Positions 46,055 through 58,606 are shown, numbered from the stretch's first letter. The stretch is DNA of 64,000 nucleotides from Ampelocalamus luodianensis (GCA_036346255.1 CM070632.1:52774896-52838895), one strand, 5' to 3'. A program made the numbers and translations. The notes: generated by a model from the letters alone, not told the origin.

Positions 46055-48953
46055 TGTCGGACCCGGATTTTCTAATCCAGAATCATCTGTGAAACACTGT
46101 GCTATTCCCTGGATCAGTAGTTAGCACTCACAGATACGTCACTGAATCAATTCATACATGGCGTAAAACCATACCATTCATTAATTAACACAACAGAGTT
46201 TACATAGACCGTGTCGGGTCGAGTTTTACAATACGGGCCGAACAGGCTAAATTGATTACATTACAAAAGCGGAAGCGACAACAGAAGCAAAAGGGGTAAG
46301 AGCACATCTCTCCACAGGCAAGCGACTGGGGAAACTCGTGTGCGCCCGATATTACCTAAGGACTCAGATAATATAGGATGCACGCAAGAACCAACGGAGT
46401 CAGCTGGACTGGAGCGAGACTAGAACAGCTAACGACTACACTACGCTTCATTATCTCCGGGTCCTCCGACTTTTGGATCCTCGTAGTAGTCGTAATCTTC
46501 AGGATTTCCTGCTTCTGAGGATTTTGGGGGAGAGAGCGAGAATGAGCACAACTTCCGTGCTCGCGAGCCAACACACAATGCAATAATATACATGCAAGGC
46601 TTAACAAGGATGGCTCTGGTTCTTTTATTTGCTAAAGCAATATTTTCAATTATCATAAATACAAATTTCTATCACTTAGCATTTTAACCAAATTGTATTT
46701 CATTAAAGAGAGTATTTGTGCAATATTTAATAACAGCAGAGGTTCCCTCCATCGTAAACTCTACTTTATGCTTACTTTTGATTGGGTCTGTCCCCAATTA
46801 CTAACATCACTGAGTTCGAGCACTCAGGCAAAATCCAAACTCAGGGCTAGGTGAGCCCACCACATTTTTCATCCCAACCACAAGGTTTTTGAAATAGAAC
46901 TAACTCGAGTAAAGATTCCCATGTCCGCCTTTGACCTAGGCGCGGCTGTTTAAACAGTTTAGACTCTGCAGAGATTGTACACTTTATCCACAAGAGATAG
47001 TCATACTCGTTACCCCACATGATTCCTTAGTCATGTAGTTGAGCGACCGTCACAGTAACCTTTCGAAATATCTCACCCCTTCTGTCATCTCACCTATATG
47101 GGGTTACGCCCATATATTGGTGCGGGATGTCACCCCCTACGTCTCGCCGTAGAAGGCACTTCACCATCGGTGTCCCATTCAAACGTGATCAAGCTCACAC
47201 TTGCACCCTTTATTGTTCCTTTCGTGAGACTGACTTTCAAGGTTTAATAAATCTACTAAGTCAAGTTGCAGTTTGTAGACTTGTGGTTGTACTTGTTTTA
47301 CACGGGAGGTCATGACAAGATTAAGTCCTTAGGGTTGTCTAGACGGATCATTTCACACATCAACCTTCTTTGGGCTGCATTAGCACTCCATCAACATACT
47401 CTTCATCACACAGTCCGCCCAGACAGTAACAACAATAATAGGGTTTTGAGGAGTAAAACCAAATCACCATATTTATCTCGGTCATGTACCACCAATGACT
47501 GCCCAAATCATTTTTATGTTTAAAGAGATGATAATTGAGACAATTCAATGTCCCGGTACTTAAGCAAGGCTAGCATGTCGCTTAAGTACAACCTATAACT
47601 AGTATTACCATATAGTTACTAGGGTGACAAAGATTATTGGATTCAAATTGTCAAGGATGGCATAATAATTAATTAATCATCAAATGGGTATTTAACTACC
47701 TTAAGCTTTAACATATATTTGATTAAGGAATTAAAGCATGCAATTTTCTATTTTAAAAGAATATAATTTGCATAAAATGTAGGCTCAATATGATCAAAGT
47801 ATTGACTCGCCTGGGATATAGGTAAGAGGATCTTGATAATCTTGGGCTTGATCAACTTGGGGATTTCCGGTGTCTTCAAATCCTAGTCGGACGAACGTAC
47901 CGGAAAAAGACACAAACAAGCAAAAAGAGCAATTAAATACAAATAAACTCCAAATTGAACAAGACCTATGCCATTAGCAAGATCTTGAATCAACAAATTT
48001 TTAGAAATTTATTTTATAATTTTTGGAGTTAAAATGGGGGGAGATACTAATTTTTGAAGTCTCACTTTTGAATTAAAAAAGGAAAAAGGAAAATAAAATC
48101 AACAAAAGGAAAACGTCATGCCCACATGCGAGATTCGGCCCGGCCCAAGGCCTCGGGATGAAAGCGTGCGCGCGGCCCACGGAGGGCAGGGCGCGGCCCA
48201 CGGAGGCGGCTAAAAGAGGGAGGGGTGGCTCGGGCTAGCAGAGGGGGAGGGGAGCGGCGGCGGCGCGCAGGGAGGGGGAGGTGAGGGGGCTCGGGGGCGG
48301 CGGTGGTGACGACAACGGCGACGGCGACGGGGACGACAATGGGGAGGGGAGAGGAATGGAGGCGCGGCGGCGCGCGGGGGAGGAGCGGGAGCTCGGGGGG
48401 AAGCGACGGGGAAAAGTGGCGGCGACGGCAACGACGACTGTGAGGAGGCGCGACTAGGGCGGCGGCGCCAAGGCTTTACCGGACGGGGGCACCGAAGCGG
48501 CAGCGCGGTTAAGGTAAGCCCTTTCGGCTTCTTCTTCTCCTTAATTTCTTCTTGACCTTCTTCCTCTTGCTTCTTCTTTGCTTGGGGGGGGGAGAAAAGG
48601 GGAGGAGGGGAAGGGAGGGTGCCAGGCAGGGGCTTTATAGCCGGGGAGGAGCTCAGGGAGAAGGGGGTCCGGGCAAGATGCGCGGCAAGGGGGCGTGCGG
48701 TGCGGACGGCGGGGTTCGGCGGGAACAGCGGGCACGGGCGGCGGCAAGACCCAGGCGCTGAGGCGGGAAACCGGGGCAAGAGGGAAGAAAAGGCGTGCGG
48801 CGCGGGCGCGTGCAGCAGCGAGAGGACAGGTGCCGGCAGAGCGCGGCACGGGTGGCGGCAGGCGCGCGCGCGCGAAGGGGGTCCGCGGGGAGGAAGAGAG
48901 CGCCTCACGCGGCTTTTGACCGAGAAACAATAAGAAGAAAAGGAGGTGTTACA
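46055..48953 (-). repeat. 3' LTR of the gag-only element
   Basis: Starts TGTCGGACCCGG and ends AGGTGTTACA. Close match to 51523-54443 and a diverged match to the LTR at 630-3439. The GC-rich part at 48210-48940 gives long Pro/Arg/Ala-rich frames on both strands, repeated in the other LTR but without coding signature. Confidence 0.88.
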
Positions 48954-48975
48954 AATCCTACCCACCTTAAACGGA
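48954..48975 (-). promoter_or_regulatory. Polypurine tract of the gag-only element
   Basis: Minus strand reads AAGGTGGGTAGGATT directly before the LTR, identical to the tract at 3440 of the outer chromovirus, and so is the adjoining internal sequence (TCGAGATTCCGTTT). Confidence 0.75.
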
Positions 48976-49005
48976 ATCTCGACCCCGATATTCAAGCTAC
49001 ACGGA

Positions 49006-50343
49006 TTAGATAAAGAACGTACCTCTTATTACTCCTAAAGCGGCTTGGGCTTCTTCGGTGATGACATGGTTGACATGTCCTTGGCTTCGGCTTTGGCTTG
49101 GAGTGGAAGCGGCTCTGGATGCCCGCGAGACTTGATAACTTTTGCTTGCAGCTGACGTCTGGCCTCGAGCTGGTTTGGTTCTTAAGTTGTACTCCCTCGG
49201 GGGGACTGGTTGAGGGCACCTTCTAGCAAAGTGTCTGTTTTCCCCACAATTGAAACAACGAAGATGAGCTATCGGATTAACGGTTGTAGTCTGTCTAGTG
49301 GAGTGAGAAGCACGGGAAACATTCCCACTGGAATGCGGGGTTGTGACTAGAGTGGAGGTTGGAGTTGGAACTGGAATCCTTCGTGACGGGCGGCTAATCG
49401 CCGTAAGACAGTCACTGAAAAGTCGACTTGCGGAAAGCTGTCGTGCGGCCCTTGAAATACCATCTTCCTTTTGCGGCTAACCTCCACAGTTTTGTTCTCA
49501 TTTTCACAGATGAGGACTTTATTGACCAATTGTTGAAAGCTGGAGTAATCGTGGAGGATGAGCTGTCCTCTCATATCTTCGCGCATTCCTTCCACGAAGC
49601 GATCAATCTTTTCGTCATCATCTGCTACGTCATTGGGGGCGTAGCGAGTAAGTTGGATAAACTTTGTTAGATATTCATTGACTGACATCTGACCCTGCTT
49701 GAGAGCTTTGAACTCATTCTTCTTCAATCTCATGGTACCGGCTGGTACGAAGTTGGTTCTGAAAGCGACTTTGAATTCCGCCCAAGGAACTGACTGCCAT
49801 GCGGGTTCGCTTTCTTCCGTCAGATTTCAAAGAACTTCTTCTATGGCGCAATGGCTCTTGTGGGGCTCCAATCGTAGACGCTACGGCTTCTGCTACTCCT
49901 GCCTCTTCTTCCTCTTCTGAACTGTCACCACCTCGGGCAGCGAGGTAGTTTTCCCACCAAGCAGCGGCAGCTCCTTTCAGTTGGTGGGTGGCAAAGTCCA
50001 CCTTGTCTTCGTTTGAGCAGCGGGCAAGACGGAGCTTCTTCTCAGTAACTCTGAGCCAATCTTCAGCTTCTAGGGGTTCATCGGCTGCGGCGAAGGTGAG
50101 GGGTCTTGTCTTGAGAAAGTCTGCAAGCTTAGAATTGCGACCGGCTGGTCCAATCTGCTGATTGGTTAGCAAGGCCTGAAGAATCTAAGTTTGTTGGAAC
50201 ATCACTTGTGCCATTGTCGGGGTTGCTGGTGGTGGGGGAGGTAGATCTTGTCCACGGCCATGACCACGGCCATTGCTACGGCCTCTTCCTCGGCCTGCTA
50301 CAAAGGCACCACGGACTGGGGCGGCGGCTCTTGTCCGCGGCAT
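49006..50343 (-). pseudogene. Gag of the non-autonomous element, ends in stub of protease
   Basis: Starts MPRTRAAAPVRG at 50343, runs through a Gly/Arg-rich segment, then meets an in-frame TAG near 50187 where CAG would fit. The capsid part shows ADEPLEAEDWLRVTEKKL and GAAAAWWENYLA (50090-49930), a frameshift, then MRLKKNEFKALKQGQM and IDRFVEGMREDMRGQL (49733-49560). A CCHC zinc knuckle (CFNCGENRHFARRC) lies near 49225-49270. The frame then enters the beginning of the protease domain (VITEEAQAALGVIRGTF) and stops at 49006. Gag would build the particle and package RNA. As written the stop and frameshift disable it; one or both may be sequence errors. Confidence 0.8.
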
Positions 50344-51522
50344 CTGAAGAAACTCTGAGGCTTAGAACGAGGGGAGGGGTATATATGACGGTTACTAGCC
50401 TTCTAGAGCACACACAAAAGAGAACAAAACCAGCAAAGAGAACGCAACAATTACAATACAAAGCCTAGAGCGGCTGCATTATATTAAGGGGGAGGGGTTA
50501 GGTGTTACATGATTCCTGAAGCATAGCGTATAGGCTAGGCTAAGCCATGACACAAGGTACAAACACAACGTCTACTGACTAGGGTAAAAGAAGGAAAAAG
50601 GTTCTTGCAGACCAAAAGACTGCCTAACAAGCACTTCTAGCTAACCTAACCAGTCTGACTACTCCCACGGGGCTGACCACCACAAGCAGTGCAGTTGTCC
50701 GGGGAGCGGGAACAGGAACGGTCGCGACAGAAGCCGGACGACCAAGAACAAGAGTGAGAACGAGAAAGACTGCGTCCTCAACTAGAGTCTTCAACGTTGA
50801 TGGTGGGCGGTGGACTGGGGTGTCGCATGCTCTTGTGTGCAGCGATCCTGGTGCAGGGTCCAAGACGTCATGTCAGCATCGGGTTGTTGATCATGACGGC
50901 TGGTACAGGAGGAGCTGGGGCGTGCATCGCGGCAGCTACTGCAACAATAGTGTTCTTGATGTCGAAGATCTTCGGGTAGCATCCTCCTCCCTGGAGAGAC
51001 GGGAAGGGACAGAAAAGGCGACCTCAGCAAGGGATCCTCGTGCATTCGGCATAGGTGAGTCAAGGCGAGGCGCGCTATATTCTGAATGGCATCGGAACAG
51101 CAGCTCCTGGGTTACTCAGTCGAAAAGGTGTGAGCGATGAACTCAACCTCCAAGGAACGAGACTCTCGATCTAGAACCTAGGTCTTTCAGCCTCTAAGGA
51201 TGGGCTGGTGGCGAACCAAGGTACTGCTTGAGTTTGCGGAGGAATACCAACAAACTTGTCGTCGTTCTCGCCATGAGAGAAGAAATCCCACGGGCCATCG
51301 GACGATGATACGGTTATCTAGAATTTTTAAAACAAAAGATAGAGCCAGCAACGGAGTAGGCTCACAAAAGGAGATAAGTAAAGAACTAAGAGGGGTGAGT
51401 AATAGCAATTAATACGTTATATTTTTTTGCCAAAGCTTTTCTTAGTTTTTGAAAATAAGACTCAATTCTTTACGCTCGACCAGTCTAGCTAAGGCTCCTA
51501 CAATCGATGCTCGATACGGCTC
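50344..51522 (-). other. Leader and decayed primer-site region of the gag-only element
   Basis: No gene. This is the 5' leader between LTR and gag. Near 51508-51522 the text GCTCGATACGGCTCTTCGG resembles an iMet primer site plus LTR edge (GGCTCTGATACCA ... TGTCGG) with CTG changed to C or CG. Confidence 0.55.
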
Positions 51523-54443
51523 TTCGGACTGGATTTCCTAATCCGTAATCCTCGTGAAACATCTTGTGCTATTCACTGGATCAGTAGCTAGCACTCACAG
51601 ATACGTCACTGAATCAATTCATACATGGCGTAAAACCATACCATTCATTAATTAACACAACAGAGTTTACCTAGACCGTGTCGGGTCGAGTTTTACAATA
51701 CGGGCCGAACAGGCCAAATTGATTACATTACAAAAGCAGAAGCGACAACAGAAGCAAAAGGGGTAAGAGCACATCTCTCCACAGGCAAGCGACTGGGGAA
51801 ACTCGTGTGCGCCCGATATTACCTAAGGACTCAGATAATATAGGATGCACGCAAGAACCAACGGAGTCAGCTGGACTGGAGCGAGACTAGAACAGCTAAC
51901 GACTACACTACGCTTCATTATCTCTGGGTCCTCCGACTTCTGGATCCTCGTAGTAGTCGTAATCTCTAGGATTTCCTGCTTCTGAGGGTTTTGGGGGAGA
52001 GAGCGAGAATGAGCACAACTTTCGTGCTCGCGAGCCAACACACAATGCAATAATATACATGCAAGGCTTAACAAGGATGGCTCTGGTTCTTTTATTTGCT
52101 AAAGCAATATTTTCAATTATCATAAATACAAATTTCTATCACTTAGCATTTTAACCAAATTGTATTTCATTAAAGAGAGTATTTGTGCAATATTTAATAA
52201 CAGCAGAGGTTCCCTCCATCGGAAACTCTACTTTATGCTTACTTTTGATTGGGTCCGTCCCCAATTACTAACATCACTGAGTTCGAGCACTCAGGCAAAA
52301 TCCAAACTCAGAGCTAGGTGAGCTCACCACATTTTTCATCCCAACCACAAGGTTTTTGAAATAGAATTAACTCGAGTAAAGATTCTCATGTCCGTCTTTG
52401 ACCGTAGGCGCGGTTGTTTAAACAGTTTAGACTCTGCAGAGATTGTACACTTTACCCATAAGAGATAGTCATACTCGTTACCCCACATGATTCCTTAGTC
52501 ATGTAGTTGAGCGACCGTCACAGTAACATTTCGAAATATCTCGCCCCTTCTGTCATCTCACCTATATGGGGTTACGCCCATATATTGGTGCGGGATGTCA
52601 CCCCCTACGTCTCGCCGTAGAAGGCACTTCACCATCGGTGTCCCATTCAAATGTGATCAAGCTCACACTTGCACCCTTTATTGTTCCTTTCGTGAGACTG
52701 ACTTTCAAGGTTTAATAAATCTATTAAGCCAAGTTGCAGTTTGCAGACTTGTGGTTGTACTTGTTTTACACGGGAGATCATGACAAGATTAAGTCCTTAG
52801 GATTGTCTAGGCGGATCATTTCACACATCAACCTTCTTTGGGTTGCATTAGCACCCATCAACATACTCTTCATCACACAGTCCGCCCAGACAGTAACAGC
52901 AATAATAGGGTTTTGAGGAGTAAAACTAAATCACCACATTTATCTCAGTCATGGACCACCAATGACTGCCCAAATCATTTTTATGTTTAAAGAGATGATG
53001 ATTGAGACAATTCAATGTCCCGGTACTTAAGCAAGGCTAGCATGTCGCTTAAGTACAACCTATAACTAGTATTACCATATAGTTACTAGGGTGACAAGGA
53101 TTATTGGATTCAAATTGTCAAGGATGGCATAATAATTCATTAATCATCAAATGGGTATTTAACTACCTTAAGCTTTAACATATATTTGATTAAGGAATTA
53201 AAGCATGCAATTTGCTATTTTAAAAGAATATAATTTGCATAAAATGTAGGCTCAATATGATCAAAGTATTGACTCGCCTGGGATATAGGTAAGAGGATCT
53301 TGATAATCTTGGGCTTGATCAACTTGGGGATCTCCGGCGTCTTCAAATCCTAGTCGAACGAACGTACCGAAAAAAGGCACAAACAAGCAAAAAGAGCAAT
53401 TAAATACAAATGAACAATAAATAAACTCCAAATTGAACAAGACCTATGTCATTAGCAAGATCTTGAATCAACAAATTTTAAAAATTTATTTTATAATTTT
53501 TGGAGTTAAAATGGGGGAGATACTAATTTTTGAAGTCTCACTTTTGAATTAAAAAAGAAAAAAGGAAAATAAAATCAACAAAAAGGAAAAACGCTGGCGG
53601 CCCACAGTGCGAGATTCGGCCCGGCCCAAGGCCTCGGGATGAAAGCGTGTGTGCGGCCCACGGAGGGCAGGGCGCGGCCCACGGAGGCGGCTAAAAGAGT
53701 TAGGGGGTGGCTCGGGCTAGCAGATGGGGAGGGGAGCGGGGGCGGCGGCGGCGCGCAGGGAGGGGGAGGTGAGGGGGCTCGGGGGCAGCGGTGGTGACGA
53801 CAACGGCGACGGCGACGGGGACGACAATGGGGAGGGGAGAGGAATGGAGGCGCGGCGGCGCGCGGGGGAGGAGCGGGAGCTCGGGGGGAAGCGACGGGGA
53901 AAAGTGGCGGCGACGGCAACGACGACTGCGAGGAGGCAAGGCTAGGGTGGCGGCGCCAAGGCTTTACCGGCCGGGGGCACCGAAGCGGCAGCACGGTTAA
54001 GGTAAGCCCTTTCGACTTCTTCTTCTCCTTCCTTTCTTCTTGACCTTCTTCCTCTTGCTTCTTCTTTGCTTGGGGGGGAGAAAAGGGGAGGAGGGAAAGG
54101 GAGGGCGCCAGGCAGGGGCTTTATAGCCGGGGAGGAGCTCAGGGAGAAGGGGGTCGGGGCAAGATGCGCGGCAAGGGGGCGTGCGGCGCGGGCGGCGGGG
54201 TTCGGCGGGAACAGCGGGCACGGGCGGCGGCAAGACCCAGGCGCGGAGGCCGGAAACCGGGGCAAGGGGGAAGAAAAGGCGTGCGGCGCGGGGCGACGGT
54301 GCAGAGCAGCGAGGACGGGTGTGCCGGCGGGAGCGGCGGCACGGTGGTGGCAGCAGCGCGCGCGGAAGGGGGTCCGCGGGAGGAAGAGAGCGCCTCACGT
54401 GGCTTTTGACCGAGAAACAGGAAGAAGAAAAGGAGGTGTTACA
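51523..54443 (-). repeat. 5' LTR of the gag-only element
   Basis: Close copy of 46055-48953. Its left edge (TTCGGACTGG) has lost the G of TGTCGG. It ends AGGTGTTACA at 54443, followed by TSD ACCGA. Confidence 0.88.
54118..54127 (-). promoter_or_regulatory. TATA box in the 5' LTR of the gag-only element
   Basis: Minus strand GCTATAAAGC inside the GC-rich LTR region, with the same motif in the 3' LTR at 48632-48641. A likely transcription start for the element lies about 30 bases to the left. Confidence 0.55.
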
Positions 54444-54601
54444 ACCGAGCGGCGTAGGGGAGAGAGCCGGCCGGAGGGACCCCATGGCGCCAAGAGGAAG
54501 CTCCGACCGAAGCTTTTGCTAGGGAGAGAGAGAATGGGGATACTGAGGAAGAAATAGGGGTAGAAGTTGAGTCATCGCCACGTCGTAGCCGAGTCAGCAG
54601 C

Positions 54602-54776
54602 CAACCTGGCGAAACCGGACTGACTGGACGCCACATGCACAAAAGCACCATACGAAACAGCCTCAGGGGTAGGTTGTCCAGTTTTGCAAGTTGGAGGTGT
54701 CAAAGGGCCGATTTTTTAATACAGGGGGTTAGGTGTCTGCATGTCGATACTTAAGGGGGTAGAATGGACTTCTTCC
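54602..54776 (-). repeat. Right TIR of the MULE
   Basis: Inverted counterpart of 44526-44700, with about one difference in ten over the part I compared by eye. It ends GGACTTCTTCC, followed by the TSD TTTAATAAT. Confidence 0.85.
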
Positions 54777-54785
54777 TTTAATAAT

Positions 54786-55159
54786 TAACTAAACCTTGAC
54801 TAAGACTTGAAGACAGCTTGGTAACTCCAAACGTCATATAAATCTGTGTCAAATTAATTGTCACAATCTTGTTGATTTGCATTGGTACCGGCCGGGCCGT
54901 CCATTACAAGACAAGTGTATTTCGCAATCTTGTTTTTTTAAAGATTAATATCGCGGTCTTAGTGATTAATCCTTGTCGCGTTCATGCATCAATTACATGC
55001 CCTCGATGATGTTAATCTTTAAAAATTAGAAATCATCCCAATGGATTTCGATGAAAACAACTAACAAAATCGAAACAAATTTAGAACATCTCTCCCCTTC
55101 TCTCTCTTCACCGCTGGCTCTTCTCCGACCTAGCGACTCTTCTTCTACTCCAGCCTACA
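54786..55159. other. Intergenic, no gene seen
   Basis: AT-rich DNA to the right of the MULE, turning GC-richer from about 55090. No feature recognised. Confidence 0.4.
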
Positions 55160-55738
55160 ACCACTGCCACCATGGAGCCGATTGCTGTCCCCTGAGCTCC
55201 GCCCCGCCTGCCCGAGATAGAAATTTGCGCCACTGGTTCGAGCTCAGCACGCCATCGTCGGATCCTGGGGTCCCAAGCCACGTCATGGCCGAATCCGGCC
55301 GTCCGAGAAAGCTGGTTCGCCGGACGTCGGGATGGGAAAGATACGACAACAATTATGGGGGTCGACGGTGTTGTAGCAATGAGGAGATACGACAGCAAGG
55401 ATGGGAATCGTCGGGGATGACGGGGTCACTGCTATGTTCACTCGTCGTGCCCCACGCCCCAACCCTAATCACCACACCCACACATTGGCCCGCACAGCGG
55501 TGACCACACCCCACACACCCGCCTTCATTGCCATGCACGCACGCTAGAAACCTAATAGGAGACAACAGAGAGATTGAGAGAATTGGTGTCTGCGAGTGGG
55601 GATGGAGTCGGGGCCAGGAGGAGCGAGTGCTTTAGGATGCATGCGACAGCAACTAGATTAAACGGACGTTTGCTATGTAATTGTTTTGGAGCAATGCGCT
55701 ATAACATTTTGTAGTATTTATGTGCTATATATATATGG
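55160..55738 (+). repeat. Dispersed ~600 bp repeat, copy B
   Basis: Counterpart of 38397-38996. It is cut at its right edge by the CACTA-like terminus at 55741. Confidence 0.8.
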
Positions 55739-56499
55739 ACTACTACAATAGGACTAGGTTATAGCAACACGTGTATATGCTGCTATATCTACAAATATGT
55801 GTTGCTAGAATGGATATCAACACATGTGATAAGTGATGTTGTTGTATGGTAGATCTACTGCAACACAAATTAGGCATTGTTGTACAAAAGAAAAGGTGTT
55901 GTAGAGTTGCAACACAATTTTGTATTTGTAACAACATATAATTGATATATTGCAACATAATTTAGTATACAGGAAAAATATGGTTGATTTATGTGCTATG
56001 TATATACAAATTATAATTGCTACAAAGAATTTTTATTTGCTAATTAAGCATGTCATATTGCAGAATATATAACACAACTCAACTTGATCAATGTTCAAAA
56101 AGTAGATTACATTGCATTAAGGAAATAAATATAGGTATTGTTAACACCATTCCACGTTACAAAAACAACCGATTTGTTGTCAACACAAGAGCTATGAGCA
56201 AGAGTAAAATTTGAGTCCTAAAATATAAAATCTAACTACTACTTTCTTTTCTTCATGAAGTTCCTTGCTTCTTGATCCGTTGATCAAAGAGGTAAATATC
56301 AAAATATAGTAATTCAACTATTGATCTTTTCAACCTGCAGGGATAACAATAAATTACAAGGATGTAAATATGATATAGGAGTACAAGTGAATCTAACATA
56401 AATTGAATTAGATAGTACGGTGGTACCAAACTGTATTGGAATTTAATAGTCATTGAAAGAAAAACTTTAACTAGATCTATCACAGTTAAAAATGAACAA

Positions 56500-57373
56500 C
56501 TCTATAATTCTTTTGTACCTTCATTGTAGAAAGACGGATCTTCTTTTGAGCCAATTTTTCTTTCAAAATATGCTGCAACATGCCCGTAAACGCAGAACAA
56601 GATTTGCCGGTCAGTGGCGGCAAGTTCTTTTAAGTATTTGTTTAGCTAAGATATCATTTCAATGATTGCAATGACCCATGCCTCTCCATGCTTTACCTGC
56701 GCAACGTAGTTTCCAACCAAAGGGGCGATTTGCTCAATAACATCCTACAAAAATCAGAAGTTGGAACCGACAGCTCGATAACAGCTTTGACAACCTCTGA
56801 GATCTAAACATGAAGAATTTCCAGATCATCACAGCACTCTAGCACTTTCTGTGAAGATCAGGAGAGTGAAAAGATGAGTGATGAACTAATAAAAGCAGAC
56901 GTCAAAAGATAGGGAAGTAGGGAAAAGGTGATGTCCAAATTAACAACCTGAACGACACGACATCCGTAAGAGACGCCAAAGCTCCTTAGCCATCTCTATC
57001 TTCCGATTGAGATCGCTTATTTCAAAAGCCTAAAAGAGACGCCAAAGCAATAATGAAATAACTGATCAGTGCTCAAGTTCACTGCAAAATATTATGGCAT
57101 ATCATAAAACGTACAGGACAATTACAGCAGAAGGTATCTAAAGATAAAAGCACATCCTAGCATGAGAAAAATGATAATCTTAATTACATTCAAACTTATA
57201 TGAACAACAGAGGCCTTCTAAAGATAAAGCATAGCTTTGTAATATACAAACACGTCTGAATTGTACCCATTTATCCAATCCTGAGAAGTTGCAAAAGGCA
57301 GTGTTCAGTTTACCTTCTGGATCACTCGGCAACCATACAAATGAAGGCTTAGGCCTAACACATGCCCAATTAG
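56500..57373 (-). pseudogene. Pumilio (PUF) gene fragment, several exons
   Basis: On the minus strand an exon at 57373-57314 encodes GHVLGLSLHLYGCRVIQK, a classic Pumilio RNA-binding repeat, and ends at a GT donor. A following exon (57029-56948), bordered by AG and GT, starts AFEISDLNRKIEMAKEL, the expected next segment, then departs where small deletions scramble DGHVMRCVRDQ-type text. Degraded pieces with GNYVAQ and a VIEQIAPLV start (about 56760-56700) continue the order. Intact PUF proteins bind the 3' UTRs of mRNAs; this fragment has at most parts of three of the eight repeats. Introns are retained, so genomic DNA was copied rather than mRNA. It lies inside the CACTA-like element. Confidence 0.75.
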
Positions 57374-57402
57374 GTTACTGAATTATATGATGTTATGGAT
57401 GT

Positions 57403-57437
57403 TTTCTGTATTCTCTTTTTCTGTATTCTCTTTTTCC
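57403..57437. repeat. Short tandem repeat, CTGTATTCTCTTTTT unit
   Basis: Two adjacent copies of a 15-16 base T-rich unit just left of the hAT element. Confidence 0.8.
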
Positions 57438-57445
57438 CTTTTGGT

Positions 57446-58606
57446 CAAGGTTATTAAGTCGTAAAGTCGAGTCGAGTCGCAAAAGGGGCGACTTGTCGAC
57501 TAGTCGGCCGACTAGTCACAACTAGCCACAACTAGTCAGTAGACTAGGAATTATATAAACAGGGCAGGTAATATACTAAGTTGTAGCAACTAGCAACTAC
57601 TACAACAGAGAAAAAATAGAGCACGAGTGAGCACTGAGCAGAGCACAACGCGAAACAAAGCAAGAGAGGGGAGGAAGGAGAGAAACTACAGAGCAGATCA
57701 GCGCTACAGCAGAGAAAGGAGAGGAGTGCTCACGAGGCTGGCGTCTGGCAAAGTGGCGAGGAGCATAACATAGCAGCAGCGGCGGGGGCTAGGGCCTCCG
57801 CTCGGCGGTCGCCCTCGCAGCATGGGCGGCGGCGGCGGCGTGGACAGGGGATGGGGGAGACAGGGGAGGGCCGAGGAGGAGGATGGTCGACAGGGACCGG
57901 CGGCGGCAGGGGCTAGGGCCTTCTCTCGGCGCTCGCTCGTGCAGCACCGGTGGTGGTGGCGGTGTCGTGGATGGGGGACAGGGGAGGAGGATGATCGACG
58001 GCGAGGGGCTAGGGCTCCGCTCGGCGCTCACCCTCGCAGCACGGGCGGCGCGCCGCCGCCGCCGTAGGACGAGGGAACTGCGCTGCGTGAGGGAGCACAG
58101 CAGCTAGGGTATTCCTTTAGTAAACCATGCCTCCTTACTGGGCCCATGTAGCCTCTCAGCCCACTCAGCCAGTCAGCCCAAGAAGCAATCCAGCAAAGTG
58201 GCAACCCTAAGTCACTATGCTGTGGCTCATCCATCTGATCCTCTCCCTTGCGCCGTCACCACCATTGCCTCCGGCCATCGGCGCTGTTACCATTGCTGTT
58301 CACACCTCGCAAGTGTCTCCTCTCTTCCCTGCCCTCCCCCTCCCCCTCCCCCTCGCCTTCCCCTACACCTTCCCCTTCCCCTCTTCTCCATGGCACCCTC
58401 CCCTTCCGCTTCATCTTCCCCTATTCTCCATGGCGCCAAGTCGCACGACTCGCGCAGGCCGACTAGTCGCGGCTAGTCGCCGACTAGTCGGCAAGTCGTA
58501 CGACTAGCGCTGCTAGTCGAGTCGCCTGCACTAGCCGGTGCCAGTGTGCCGACTTGCCGACTAGTCGACGATTAGTCGCGACTAGTCGTGCGACTTAATA
58601 ACAATG
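57446..58606. mobile_element. hAT element with GACTAGTC-rich ends
   Basis: A 1,161 bp element with ends CAAGGTTATTAAGTCG and (right end reverse-complemented) CATTGTTATTAAGTCG, flanked by CTTTTGGT at 57438-57445 and 58607-58614. An 8 bp TSD and CA...TG ends are the hAT signature. Both subterminal regions carry many CGACTAGTCG-type palindromes. The GC-rich middle holds a tandem repeat (57785-58062). No transposase frame, hence non-autonomous. Inserted in the CACTA-like element between the PUF and SDE5-like pieces. Confidence 0.88.
57785..58062. repeat. GC-rich tandem repeat inside the hAT element
   Basis: The phrase GGGGCTAGGGC followed by CGCTCGGCG-type text starts at 57785, 57909 and 58005, making units of about 124 and 96 bp plus a partial third. 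Open frames across it are composition effects. Confidence 0.75.

Larger units (their letters stand above)
46055..54443 (-). mobile_element. Gag-only non-autonomous LTR retrotransposon, complete with TSD
   Basis: LTRs at 46055-48953 and 51523-54443 (about 2.9 kb each), internal region only 2.57 kb. TSD ACCGA at 46050-46054 and 54444-54448. Read on the minus strand: 5' LTR (right), a decayed primer-site region near 51505-51522, gag (50343 to 49006), polypurine tract (48954), 3' LTR. There is no protease beyond its first residues and no RT, RNase H or integrase. LTR edges, tract and pre-tract sequence match the autonomous-type element at 630-27517, so it was probably mobilised in trans by such a relative. 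The rice Spip/Squiq elements paired with RIRE3/RIRE8 are a comparable case from memory. The LTRs look very alike, suggesting a recent insertion. Confidence 0.9.
44526..54776. mobile_element. Mutator-like element (Pack-MULE candidate), split by an LTR element
   Basis: Ends GGAAAAAGTCCATTC on the left and, reverse-complemented, GGAAGAAGTCCATTC on the right, the start of inverted repeats of about 175 bp. The 9-mer TTTAATAAT flanks it at 44517-44525 and 54777-54785, the TSD length expected of Mutator-type transposons. Removing the LTR element at 46055-54443 and one TSD leaves about 1.86 kb. Its interior (44700-46050 and 54449-54600) is GC-rich, with exon-like composition and no transposase. That is the pattern of Pack-MULEs, which carry captured host gene pieces. 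Confidence 0.85.

Noticed and set aside
48210..48995. 261-residue minus-strand frame and its equivalent at 53575-54485
   Set aside because: Inside the LTR of the gag-only element; Pro/Ala/Arg-rich composition artefact present in overlapping frames.
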